This document shows, in pieces, positions 21,881-31,565 of a stretch of 64,000 nucleotides of DNA. A program made the translations under genes and the position numbers. The notes below the pieces were generated by a model. That model ran no database searches, had not been told where the DNA came from, and worked only from the letters and a program-made list of their open reading frames with translations. Numbering within the stretch: position 1 is the first letter of the stretch; each line of letters starts with the position of its first letter. The stretch spans positions 372,001 through 436,000 of the forward strand of contig NW_022985075.1 in the NCBI RefSeq assembly GCF_010015585.1. The letters are read 5' to 3'. Source of the stretch: Eremomyces bilateralis CBS 781.70 (Eukaryota > Ascomycota > Dothideomycetes > Eremomycetales > Eremomycetaceae).

Positions 21881-23606
21881 TTATAACATTGGAATCCAGA
21901 ATCCTTTCTTTTCCATTAAGTACAAACCGTATGGTCCAAATGCTTGTGCACAATCCGTCTCCCAAAGCAGCTCCAGTACGTTGCAAATTGCAAAAACATG
22001 TTTCATGCGGTATCTGGACGCCCTCAAGCTTCCAACCAACTCGCAGCGCTCCGTAATGTTGGTCATGCACGATCCAGCCATGACGAGAGGCCACAGCATA
22101 ATGGTTTGCCATCGAGATGGACCTAGGGAGTGCGAAATCTCGATTATTGCATCAATGTGCGATTGAATCGCGTGCCGAGTCTCTGGATCAGAGATTAGTG
22201 AGCCCGCAAGCGCCGCTGCAAGATAAATACGCAAGCCGTATCGAAAAGCCTCGGCAGCCAATCCTGCCTCCTCGTAGTCGGCAGGATCGTCATTTGGAAA
22301 TGGTGTTGGGAGCACCCAAGAGTCGATCCGGTTCTCTAGGCTTTCATAAATCCGCACCGAATCCAGGGATGGTGATGCAACTCGGGCTTCCTCCTCCGCC
22401 AATCGTCTAGCAGCTAGCAGCGTAACTTGAGGGATCAGCTCAAACAGTCCATGACAGTCACCGAACATGGTGCCAAATGTCGAATACGAGCTGAGATTGC
22501 TCAGACATGTGACAAAGGAATCATAATGAACGGCACACCCTGATCCAGTTCCATGAGGCTTGCAGGAGTTGGTTATCAGAATGTAAGCGTAGAGCTCTAG
22601 ACACAGGCCTAGTGAGGCAGTATTGTTGCTGGATCCAAGATGGCCATGGTTATGTAAGTGTGCCAAAAGCGGGTGGATTAGTTCCCGACTTGCACGCAGG
22701 TGTTGAAAGATTGTGCCTTTAATGTCTCCAGATATAAGCTACGCATATAATTAGGGCGATACTGAAGAATTTTCAGATGGGACCAACCTCGTAGTGGCAC
22801 AGCACTATCAAGACCAGAAGCAAGCTCAACGTCTTCTGAAAGTCGTCCGAGCCCAGGCTGCCCAATTCGGATCGCAAGCCGCGGACAACGACTGAATAAT
22901 GCTGCCATGTTGCGGTTTGGATCCGAACATCCGAATCCCTTTGGAAGGCCAGATGTGTTCCACTGAGGGCGAGCACGCTATGCATGAGCAAATCGTCCGT
23001 ATAGGCGAGCGGCACAATGTGCGTGACAAAGGGGTTCTTCTGAACTGGGGCTGTCGCCAACATCGGCCCCGTCTGAACCAAGTAATGGCTAAGCAACATG
23101 CTAGAGTCCGGGGTAAGGATGCAAGCTCGTCCAAATCCGTTAGTCAAACCTGGCGGAAGCATTGGGGGCGTATTGGTGGGTATCAGTTCGCCTCCTCCAG
23201 AAATTACATCCCTTAATGTGCTTTCGACAGGAACCTCGCGTTGCTGAAGCGGCCGGTCCGAGCAAGATGTCGACTTCTCGGGCTGGTCGTGAGATGCGCT
23301 GCCTGCTACCGGCAACGGCCACTGGCAGTTTTCATGATTCCGCCGACAACCAGCGCAACGCGGTTTCGTCTCATCGCATTTCTTCTTCCTCCGACGACAC
23401 GTAAAGCAGCCCGTCTTAACCCGGGGATAGTTTGGTCGCAGGAGCGGCCGGCTGATTAGACGCGGTGTTGAACTGGCGTGGGTAAGCCGCACGGTTTCGG
23501 TTTTGTCACGTCTGCACAGATCGACGCGTGGAGGTGGAGCGGCCGCAGGCGCGGGGTCGATGTCGAAATGAACGAAGATTGTGCTCGTATCGGAATCCTC
23601 AAGCAT
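21881..23606 (-). CDS. Zn2Cys6 transcription factor of the amine cluster
   Basis: Two exons (22788-23606, 21881-22738) around a 49-bp intron give 558 residues. The binuclear zinc cluster near residues 66-92 has Cys spacing C-x2-C-x6-C-x6-C-x2-C-x6-C (GCFTCRRRKKKCDE, then PRCAGCRRNHENCQ). The rest matches the general layout of the fungal-specific regulatory domain 2 family: a helical region starting with ILTPDSSMLLSHY, HSVLALSGTHLA, a GDIKGTIFQHLRASRELI segment across the intron, and a C-terminal region ending shortly after CNVLELLWE. It acts in the nucleus. Its position between two oxidases, with a promoter divergent from the Rid-oxidase fusion, suggests a pathway-specific regulator binding CGG-type sites (inference). 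Confidence 0.92.
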
Positions 23607-23858
23607 CGTACAATGGGGTCTGCACGCGGTGGTTTGGGATCAATCAGTGCCCACAGAAGAGTATATGGTCTACATTCCGTGGAAATAGGTGATCGGGCGA
23701 TGGAGAGGTGATAACAAAGAGTTTAAGAGGGGACAAACATAAAGGTCGGCATCGACGGCATGCGTTGAGAAGCACTGGCGCGGGGAAAGGGGAATCCCAG
23801 TGGTGACAGCGAATGAAATGGCATGTGGAGATCCACACTCTAACTTTAGTGTGTGTCC

Positions 23859-23899
23859 TAACTAACTAGTTAGTTAAGTTAACTTAATTAGTTAACTAA
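23859..23899. repeat. Cluster of perfect TTAGTT/AACTAA palindromes
   Basis: Three perfect palindromes are packed into 41 bp: TAACTAACTAGTTAGTTA (23859-23876), TTAAGTTAACTTAA (23874-23887) and TTAGTTAACTAA (23888-23899). Related imperfect units (CTAACTTAGTTAG, AGTTAACTAAGTTAG) continue to about 23933. They lie about 255 bp upstream of the regulator start. They could be operator-like binding sites, a hairpin-prone tract, or a simple-repeat expansion. Confidence 0.75.
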
Positions 23900-24199
23900 C
23901 TTAGTTAGTGAACTTTAAGTTAACTAAGTTAGCTTATGGAGGGTTGGTTAAGTGCCAAAATAAAAGCATCTCGAGAGTTGATCTAAAAGAAACTTACGAG
24001 TGGCGTCTCCATGTCGCAGCGATATCCATAGCCCACCATAGGTACAGATCCCGTATCCGTCTCTGCGTATCTGCATTGGGTTGTAGTGCCTTGCATTGCC
24101 ATTTGCCAGCACGTCGCCACGTCCCGGTAGCAGGGATTCGGGCGGCTAATCCGGACCCAGGACCATGGTATGGTACAGTCGACGGCTTGATTTACATCA

Positions 24200-24210
24200 C
24201 ACCGCGGCTA
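24200..24210. promoter_or_regulatory. Cluster motif copy 3, CACCGCGGCTA
   Basis: It lies about 390 bp upstream of the fusion-gene start, in the same orientation as copies 1 and 2 relative to the downstream oxidase. Copies 1 and 3 share 11 bp. Confidence 0.5.
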
Positions 24211-24599
24211 GATATACGACCTCCCTCTAGCAGACAACTCCTCTCGACCTCCGCGCTACAAAAGGGTTTGTATTACTTCATGTTTTGTTATTGATCTGGC
24301 AGTCGTCTTGCCGCGCTACGGTCTAGTGCAACAAGTCAGTGATGCCCCCTGGGGCGTTGTTGGAAGCCCGGCCTGGACGGCCACCGCTCTCCCCTGGCGT
24401 GGAGATTTCAAAACTGGATCCTCACGGATGCTGAAATTAAGTAGGTAGGTAGGCCATGCTCTTCAGGCGCCTGTGGCCTTTACCTTTTCTTTTCTCGACC
24501 CTGCCATCTTTCTCTGCACCCCTCTGCTATCCCCGCTGCGCCTTCCCCTACGCACTTCAGTCCGAACATTACACCTAAGTCCGTATCTTGCTTTGCAAT

Positions 24600-26642
24600 A
24601 TGTCTCCTAGGATACCTCCACCAGACATCACCTTCGTCGACTCTCCCGCATTGCCGGATCCGCAGTGGTACTCCCACGCCGCCTCCATAAACGGAGCGGG
24701 CCGCCTAATCTTCACCTCCGGCCAGGTCGGCCAGCACAAAGATGGAAGCTTCCCACTCAGCTTCGGCGATCAAGTGAAGCAGGCTGTCGCCAACCTCGCC
24801 GATGTATTACGGGCGGCGGGCGCAGCGCCTCGCGACGTTGTCCAACTGCGCTTCTATTGCGTCGACTGGTCCATGGATATCGGAGGCGATCTGGTCACTC
24901 CTGTGCTCGCTCTGCTCACCGAGACCTACGGGGTAACGTATCGCCCACTCACGACTCTCGTCCCAGTTCCGAAGTTGGCGTTCCCGGAAGCCAAATTCGA
25001 GATCGAGGCCGTGGCAAGCGTGGGCGGGTTATCGCGGCCATGGGTGTTGGCAGACGGTCATCTTCCCAACGGAGCTCAAACTCTCGTTGCCAACCGATTC
25101 CCTGTGCCTGCGGCAGAGGTGGATGTTCTGGTGGTCGGGGGAGGTTTCTCGGGTCTGATGGCAGCATATGAGTGTCAGCAAGCGGGTCTAAAGACTGTCT
25201 TGCTCGAGGCTCGGCATCGCGTTGGCGGTCGAAGCTGCTCGTTGGCTCTGAAGAGTGGCCCTGGCGTCATTGAGCTGGGCGCCACCTGGATCAACCGCAC
25301 GACTCAGCCAGCCGTCTACGCTCTCACCGAGAAGTTCGGTCTGGAGACAGCCGAGCAGTACACCACGGGTCAGGAAATCTTCCAAGGATTAGACGGATGC
25401 GTAACGAAAGTTCCAGATCCCCAGTCGCGTCGAATAAGCGTATGTGAATCCTACCCATAGCCTTGTCAATTCATTCACCGTCTTGCGCAGCTAACAGTAT
25501 TCATCATAGGACTCAGACCCAGAGACCACCGAGAAAGTACAGAAGCTCTTCCATCTGATTGAAGAGGCGGCCAACCAGCAGGACATTCGAAAATGGGACA
25601 GTTTCCCAGAGCACGAAGACGTCACTGTGGCAGAATGGGTTACGCAAAAGCGACTGTACGATAATGCCACCGTTCGAGCACAATGCCAACATTTGACGAG
25701 TGCCATTGTCGGACGCGAGCCGCACGAAACCGGAGCGCAATACTTCCTGGACTATATCAAGTCCGGCTGTGGCCTCACCAGCATCATTAGCGAGGGTGAA
25801 TTCGGCGCGCAGTCCCTGAAAGTCAAAAAAGGTACGAGTAGTGAGTGAATCGGCCATGTGGAACGCTCTTACAATGACCCATAGGAACATCGTCCATCGC
25901 AATGGCTCTTGCTTCCGAAATTGGCCCTGGCAATGTCTTCGTCCATAGCCCCATCAACACCATCGTCCAGTACAGAAAAGGAGCCACCGTCACCACCACC
26001 GGCGGCCAAACGTTCACCGCGAAGAAAGTGATCCTCGCCAATCCGACCAACACCTACAGCAACATCCAGTTCTCACCCCCGCTGCCCGCCGCAAAGCGAA
26101 CCCTCGTCTCGCGCACGAAGCCCGGCGTATATGCCAAAATGGTAATTTCTTACACCTCCCCGTGGTGGCGAACCGCCGGACTGGTCGGCAAGTTCTCCTC
26201 CCTGCTGGGGCCTATCTGCTTCAGCTGGGATACTAGCAGTGTCCCCGATCAGCAATATAGCCTTGCCTTCTTCATCGCCGGCGAGCGCGCCGCCAAATGG
26301 CATGCGCTTAATGCGCTCCGTCGTGAAGAAGCGGTGATCGAGCATCTCGCGACCCTGGTTGGACCCGAGCTAGCTGATAAGGTGAGAGATGTGCTCGAGG
26401 TGAATGAGGTAGAGTGGACCAAGGAGGAGTATATTGGAGGGGCACCGACGAGCACAATTGGCCCGGGACTGCTCCGTAAGTACGGCGCGGAGTTGAGGAC
26501 ACCGTTTAGAGATTTGCATTTCGCTGGTGGGGAACTGGCATTTGAATGGAAAGGATATCTGGAAGGTGCCGTTACGTCTGGGAAGCGAGCTGCCAGTGAG
26601 GTGATTGACGTATTGAAGAGCGGCGATGGAAGTAAACTATAG
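24600..26642 (+). CDS. Rid (YjgF/YER057c/UK114) domain - flavin monoamine oxidase fusion, PTS1
   Basis: Three exons (24600-25439, 25510-25831, 25885-26642; introns 70 and 53 bp) give 639 residues. Residues 1-142 are a Rid domain (GRLIFTSGQVGQHKDG, ANLADVLRAAGAAPRDVVQL, then FEIEAVA). A linker runs to about 172, and the FAD amine oxidase follows (VDVLVVGGGFSGLMAA, LLEARHRVGGRS, ending HFAGGELAFEWKGYLEGA). The junction lies inside exon 1, so the fusion is not a splicing artefact. The MAO Lys (GVYAKMVISY) and one cage Tyr are kept; the covalent-FAD Cys position reads Ala (IGGAP). The last residues are SKL, a canonical peroxisomal signal. Canonical RidA hydrolyses reactive imines, the product class of amine oxidases, which makes the pairing logical. 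But the signature Arg is displaced (YRPLTTLV instead of PARS/T), so deaminase activity is uncertain. The start is the first ATG. Confidence 0.93.
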
Positions 26643-27275
26643 GTTTGGTTAAGTCTTAAAAAGGTTGCTTGATATTGGCTTTCAAGTTATTATCTTCCTT
26701 CTTGACAATCTCAGACGGTTTTCATGGCATGATACATACTCTGTGGATCTACCAATCACCGTGCCGCCTTCATCGGGCATTCAACATACGTATTTGCTCA
26801 ATCTAGAAAATCATCAGAGGACTGTTGGTGAGTAAAGGGGAATTGGAATTTCTACAAAACAGCTCTCAATAACAGGAATTCATGGGCCTGGTCTATACAT
26901 ATGATTTCGGAGGTGATACTCGACACCTCAACTGCTCAGGTGACGACCATACCACCACGTGTAGAAGGACCTTGTCTTGGTCAATTCAAGTCAGATACGT
27001 TGAATGTATTTCCCGCGCGCTGTAAACAAATCCGAGTAAACGAATTCGCTTTAAACGAGTTCCTTCGCCCCAATGTGGTCCGGCTCGCTGTATGACGCGG
27101 TCAGTCCTGGTATATCGCCTGACATGACAGAATGTCAAAAGTCAAACAACATCCAGAACATGCTGATTCTTCGCACATTGACTAATCGGCACAGCATTGA
27201 AATAGGCCGTGACAACTCAAGTAGTGCGGGGTTCTCGATAAGAGCTCGAGGGGCAAGTCGGAATGGGACCAAAAG
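26643..27275. other. Convergent intergenic region
   Basis: The 3' flanks of the fusion gene and the RING-CH gene meet here. The short plus-strand frame at 26901-27095 has no support. Confidence 0.5.
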
Positions 27276-28361
27276 TCAAGGATTCGATTGCGGTGGTATT
27301 TCAGCTTCATCCGCCTCGTCATCATCATCACCTTGCACGTCCATCACACGCTCCCCAATTTTCTTAAGGGTTCTTTTGCTGAACGTACGAACACCGCGCC
27401 AGATGGCCTAGGTGGGAAGTCAGACGACGTCAACCAGTTGGTCCAGAAGACTCACATATAAAACTGTACCAATGCCGACCATCACAGCAATCCAGCTAAG
27501 ATTAGCAAGCCTCTGCCGCCCTGTGGTACCTCGCGCACGACCACCCCCAACGCGGATATTGAACCAGTTCCAAGGCGAGCTGAGAAACACCTTGAGGAAT
27601 CCGAGCAGGCCCAAAGAGGCCATGCCTTTGAGGAAATGGTCTGTCCAAGTGAATGGCTCCTCCACTTCGTGCCAATCGGGTTCTGTGCGGCTAATTTGAG
27701 ACAAAGTTCCCAACGGGTCAACGTAAAGGTTAATGATTGGATCCGCAATGAAGCCCAATAAGAACACGGCCAGCAGCAGGATCGCAATGGTGAGCGCTAC
27801 TTGAGCGACTGTGATCGTCAGACCATGCCAGAGAGATGCACTGTAGCATAGATACTAACCAGCACTGCTGATAATCCTCGCCCACGACATCCGCTGCAGG
27901 TGGTACCGAAACCCACACGTTGGACACTGCCAATAATTCCTCCTACCATATGCAGGGTCCACATGCCGCCACTTCTGCAAGCAATTCTCATGAACATATT
28001 TCGACGAGCCTTTGCATTTGCAGGGGCGCAGGAGACGCCCTTCCTCAGAGTCGTAGGTTACCGACGGTCCTGCTTGAAAGATGCCGGGCAGCGACTCCGA
28101 CGGAGGATGGTATGTGGGATGGACGGTATCTAAACATATCCGACACGTCCTGGGTTTCCACTGGCGTTGCTTGGGGGGGATATTCGTCTTTGGTGAAGCC
28201 GAAGCTTCCGGTGGTGCACGGTTGCCGCTGTCCGCCGGTGAGCTGGAGGATGGACCGGGTGCTCCAGAAGCTCGATGACGGGAGTCGTTGTTAGCAGGTC
28301 GGGGGGTGTCATCTAACCACTCCCAGCTGCCAAGATCCCTTCCAAATGCAGATGCGCTCAT
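27276..28361 (-). CDS. RING-CH (MARCH-type) membrane E3 ubiquitin ligase
   Basis: Three exons (27860-28361, 27456-27808, 27276-27407; introns 51 and 48 bp) give 328 residues. The N terminus holds a C4HC3 RING-CH finger: Cys73/76, Cys114/116, His124, Cys127, Cys146/149 (CRICLDTVHP, CKCKGSSKYVHENCLQKW, WQCPTCGFRY), with an insertion between the second and third Cys typical of fungal members. Three hydrophobic segments follow (about 171-190, 226-243, 268-288), then a basic stretch and an acidic tail (DDDDEADEAE). This is the layout of membrane-anchored ligases of the endomembrane system or mitochondria. The second intron is required: without it the frame stops 46 codons early. The start is the first ATG (MSASAFGRD); the frame upstream opens only with TTG. 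Confidence 0.9.
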
Positions 28362-28859
28362 TGTAAACCTGTAGGTCAAGCTCTTTTAGTGTATTCGTCC
28401 CAAACGCAGGGATTCCCTTTGTCAAGTAATCAAACTAGCAGCTGTCATGAGCCACTGGATAGATACATCTTCGCCTTGGACCGGCATTGGATCAAGCGAG
28501 TCTAAAAGAAACAAGGAGACCAAATGGTGAAGTGAATGTTGAACGTGGTATGTTTACCGAAGAGCTCCAAAGAATGAAGTCGAAAGATTTGAGTATGGAG
28601 AGGGGTCACGTGCAGTATCGGCCTTGACGCCTCAGCGCGCAGGAACATCAAGGAGCCGCGTCAAGCTGGAGCTCTGCCTGGACGATGGAGCTTCAGTTAC
28701 ACCGTTGAAGATACCACCGACATCTTTGTTCCCGAGAAGTATTCACATCTCAAACTCCTCGAGACCTCTCTTCAGCAACTTTTCGATACCCAGAATTCCG
28801 GTACTGTCTTCGCACTACTTGGCCATTCCCACCCACGCCTTTGCTACAATCAAGAGGCC
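28362..28859. promoter_or_regulatory. Divergent promoter, RING-CH gene / proteasome alpha-2
   Basis: A 498-bp spacer with TCACGTGC at 28606-28613, midway between the two start codons. A short open frame at 28624-28887 overlaps the proteasome start in another register and is not taken as a gene. Confidence 0.6.
28606..28613. promoter_or_regulatory. CACGTG (E-box-like) element
   Basis: TCACGTGC lies about 245-255 bp from both divergent start codons. Confidence 0.4.
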
Positions 28860-29906
28860 ATGGCGGACCGCTATTCCTTCTCATTGACTACCTTCTCTCC
28901 CAGGTAAACATGTTTCCCCGATAAAATGGCGACAAATGTACTGACTTCTCCCAAGTGGTAAACTGGTTCAGATCGGTCGGTTACAAGCTCATCCATTTTG
29001 CACCTGAACTCATGCTGATCGACCACAGAGTACGCCCTCAATGCCGTCAACCAAGGAGTTACGTCCCTGGGTATCAAAGGTACTGCTATCCGACTCACGG
29101 CCCTTGCAGTTGATCTAACTTCTCCCAGCAACAAATGGCATCGTCTTAGCCACCGAGAAGAAATTCTCGTCTCCCCTCATCGACTCCGAATCCTCCTCCA
29201 AAGTCAGCCTCATCACCCCGAACATCGGTATGGTCTACTCTGGCATGGGTCCGGACTACAGGATATTAGTCGACAAGGCCCGCAAGGTCTCCCATACCGG
29301 ATACAAGCGCATCTACAATGAATACCCTCCGACGCGGATATTAGTGCAGGACGTTGCGCGCGTCATGCAAGAGGCGACCCAATCTGGCGGTGTCCGACCT
29401 TACGGTGTGAGTTTGCTGGTCGCAGGATGGGACGACGGTATCGAACCGGAGCAGGAAGACGATGGCGAGGCAGGCGAGACCGGTGAGGAGAAGAAGGCGA
29501 AGTCGGGCAAGACGGGTGGCATCCTGAAAGGCGGGCCCAGTCTGTATCAAGTCGATCCAAGCGGCAGCTACTTCCCGTGGAAGGCAACGGCGATCGGGAA
29601 GAGTGCCACGAGCGCGAAAACGTTCTTGGAGAAGCGATACAATGAGAGTCTGGAACTGGAGGACGCGATTCACATCGCGCTGTTGACGTTGAAGGAGACC
29701 ATCGAGGGCGAGATGAACGGCGATACCGTCGAGATTGGTAAGGAACGCTCGCGCATACCAATACCCCAAGCTAACTAGTCGCCATAGGTATCGTTGGTCC
29801 ACCCGAGGAGCGATTACTCGGTTACGAAGGCGTTGCCGGTGCCACTGGGCCCCGATTCCGCACCCTCACCTCTCAAGAAGTCGAAGACTACCTCACCAAC
29901 CTGTAG
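28860..29906 (+). CDS. pre8: 20S proteasome subunit alpha-2 (Pre8/PSMA2)
   Basis: Five exons (28860-28903, 28956-28975, 29029-29079, 29129-29737, 29788-29906) give 280 residues. Exon 2 is a 20-nt micro-exon; the introns are 49-53 bp. The N terminus [20 protein letters not shown] followed by [11 protein letters not shown] is the alpha-type proteasome signature whose H0 helix lines the ring. The rest follows alpha-2 ([34 protein letters not shown], then [11 protein letters not shown]). Relative to the usual 230-260 residues there is an insert of about 35 charged residues between VAGWDDG and [12 protein letters not shown]. It works in the 20S core in nucleus and cytoplasm. The product ends EVEDYLTNL. 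Confidence 0.96.
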
Positions 29907-29999
29907 GCCCCCGATGTACACGTTCGCAAAATCTTGCATGGACAGGGTATATAGCGGTTTCTTTGGTACAATTACATGGAGTCTCATGAGCGACAAGGT

Positions 30000-31565
30000 T
30001 TAATATCGGAATTTCGCGAATTCCGCCTCCTCTGCATGCCTCCTCTTGACCAGTGCAACAATCGATGCATCGTAGTAGTCTTCTGGGTTTTTGCCTGGCT
30101 TCAGGACTTCCTTCTCATGTACTGCTACTTCATCCCGCGTCATGCAGACGACATCCTGTATGTTCAACTTCGTCACTTTTTGCCCCGGAATGCTCGTATC
30201 CACAAAGTCGGCCGGTGGTGGACGCCATCTGACCAGCGCGAGTTTGGTATGTAGACCGCTCACCACGCTCTTGCCGCGGAACACCTCCTCAATGAGATAT
30301 CCAACATCCGCGGCGCTGAGAGGCATTCGCAATCCCTCTTGGTCAAAGCCCCAATGCCTCGCGAGCTTCTGTTCATACCCAAGGAGCCCACCGTGAACTC
30401 CTTCGTATAGTTTCTCCCTCCCTTTACTCGCGATGTACTCGTGCGGATAGCCGGTGATCTCTAGTATGACATGGTTTGCGATCGTGAGCCCGAACATTGC
30501 TGGCATGGTCCCCAGCACGGGGAGGATCCGAACACGAAAGTCCGGCATGACGCCCAGCTCGCCCACTTTTCCCTTCTCGAACTCGTCGTCCGGTAGCGGC
30601 AGTAATTTGGCCTTTCCGGGAACGAACTTCTCCGATGAGAATACCACGGGGACGCCATCCGCAACGCCGAGGAGTCGAAGTCGTCGCCGCACAGAGCGCG
30701 AGAGTGGATCATCGGTACTCGCGGAGATATCACCGATGAAGATGCGCGTCGGATCGGACTTGCAGCCCGCGCCCATCGAAGAGATCACGGGGATGTCATT
30801 CTTATGGCAGTAATGCAGCAGGTCGACCTTCGTTTCAATATTGTCAATCGCATCGATGACAAAGTCGGGTTTCCTCCCATCCGGCAGACTACCCAGCAAC
30901 CGCTCTACCGATTGAGCGGTGAGCATCTCATTGCAACAATCGAAGTGCACCCACGGGGCGACTTGCTCCAAGCGACGACGGAGGGTATGCACCTTGGGTG
31001 TGCCTACATCCGCCAGCGTCGCTACAGCATGTCGGTTCAGCGACGACAGCGTCACCTGGTCAAAATCAATCAGCCGGATATTGCTGACGCCGGACCGGGC
31101 CAGGGCAGCACAAGCATGCGAGCCAACGCCACCCAGGCCGATGACGACGATAAACGATGAGCGGAGCGCAGAGAGTCCTTCATCGTTCAAGAAGACGCGG
31201 TTGCGAGCCAATTGCTCGAGGATCAGCTCATCGTCGTAATCCCCTTGCTGGGCGCGGATGGCAAGCGCTCGACTGTGCTCATCTTCTTTGCTGGGCGCAA
31301 AGACCTCCGATGCGGCGCCGAACTCGGTCAACTAAACCGAAATTAGTCATCGAATCAATGCGGACAACGGGGGAGCGGTTACTTTTGTCGCCAGATGTTC
31401 ATCCGAAATCGATGGAATGGATGCTTTTAGATCCTCCACGCGCTGTCGTCGCCGAATGCTCTGAAATGTGAGGATCGCGCATGAGAAAAACGCTCCGCTG
31501 ACCACGGCGGTGGTTATGAGCTGCGCCTTATGGCTTGATACGGAATGGGATATCCATGATGACAT
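30000..31565 (-). CDS. tcd1: tRNA threonylcarbamoyladenosine dehydratase (Tcd1/Tcd2 type)
   Basis: Two exons (31383-31565, 30000-31331; intron 51 bp) give 504 residues. Residues 14-35 form a hydrophobic anchor (AQLITTAVVSGAFFSCAIL), matching the mitochondrial outer-membrane attachment known for yeast Tcd proteins. The ThiF/E1-like domain follows, with ATP/dinucleotide site VVIGLGGVGSHACAALARSG, IRLIDFDQVTLSSLNRHA, and DFVIDAIDNIETKVDLL plus PVISSMGAGCKSDPTRI. The family converts t6A37 of ANN-decoding tRNAs to cyclic ct6A in an ATP-dependent dehydration. Its stop is 93 bp from that of the proteasome gene (convergent). A GCACGTGA element lies about 98 bp upstream. Assignment to Tcd1 rather than Tcd2 is arbitrary. 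Confidence 0.92.

Larger units (their letters stand above)
23607..24599. promoter_or_regulatory. Shared divergent promoter, regulator / Rid-oxidase fusion
   Basis: A 993-bp spacer between the minus-strand regulator and the plus-strand fusion gene. It contains the palindrome cluster, one copy of the CACCGCGGCT motif, one HGATAR site (TGATAA, 23709-23714) and a short GTAGGTAGGTAGG run near 24441. No convincing coding frame is seen. Confidence 0.7.

Noticed and set aside
23840-23935. Telomere-like or satellite repeat
   Set aside because: The units resemble TTAGTT rather than TTAGGG, are palindromic, not head-to-tail, and lie between two intact genes.
17637-26642. Secondary-metabolite biosynthetic cluster
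   Set aside because: There is no polyketide synthase, NRPS, terpene cyclase or prenyltransferase; the content fits catabolism and uptake.
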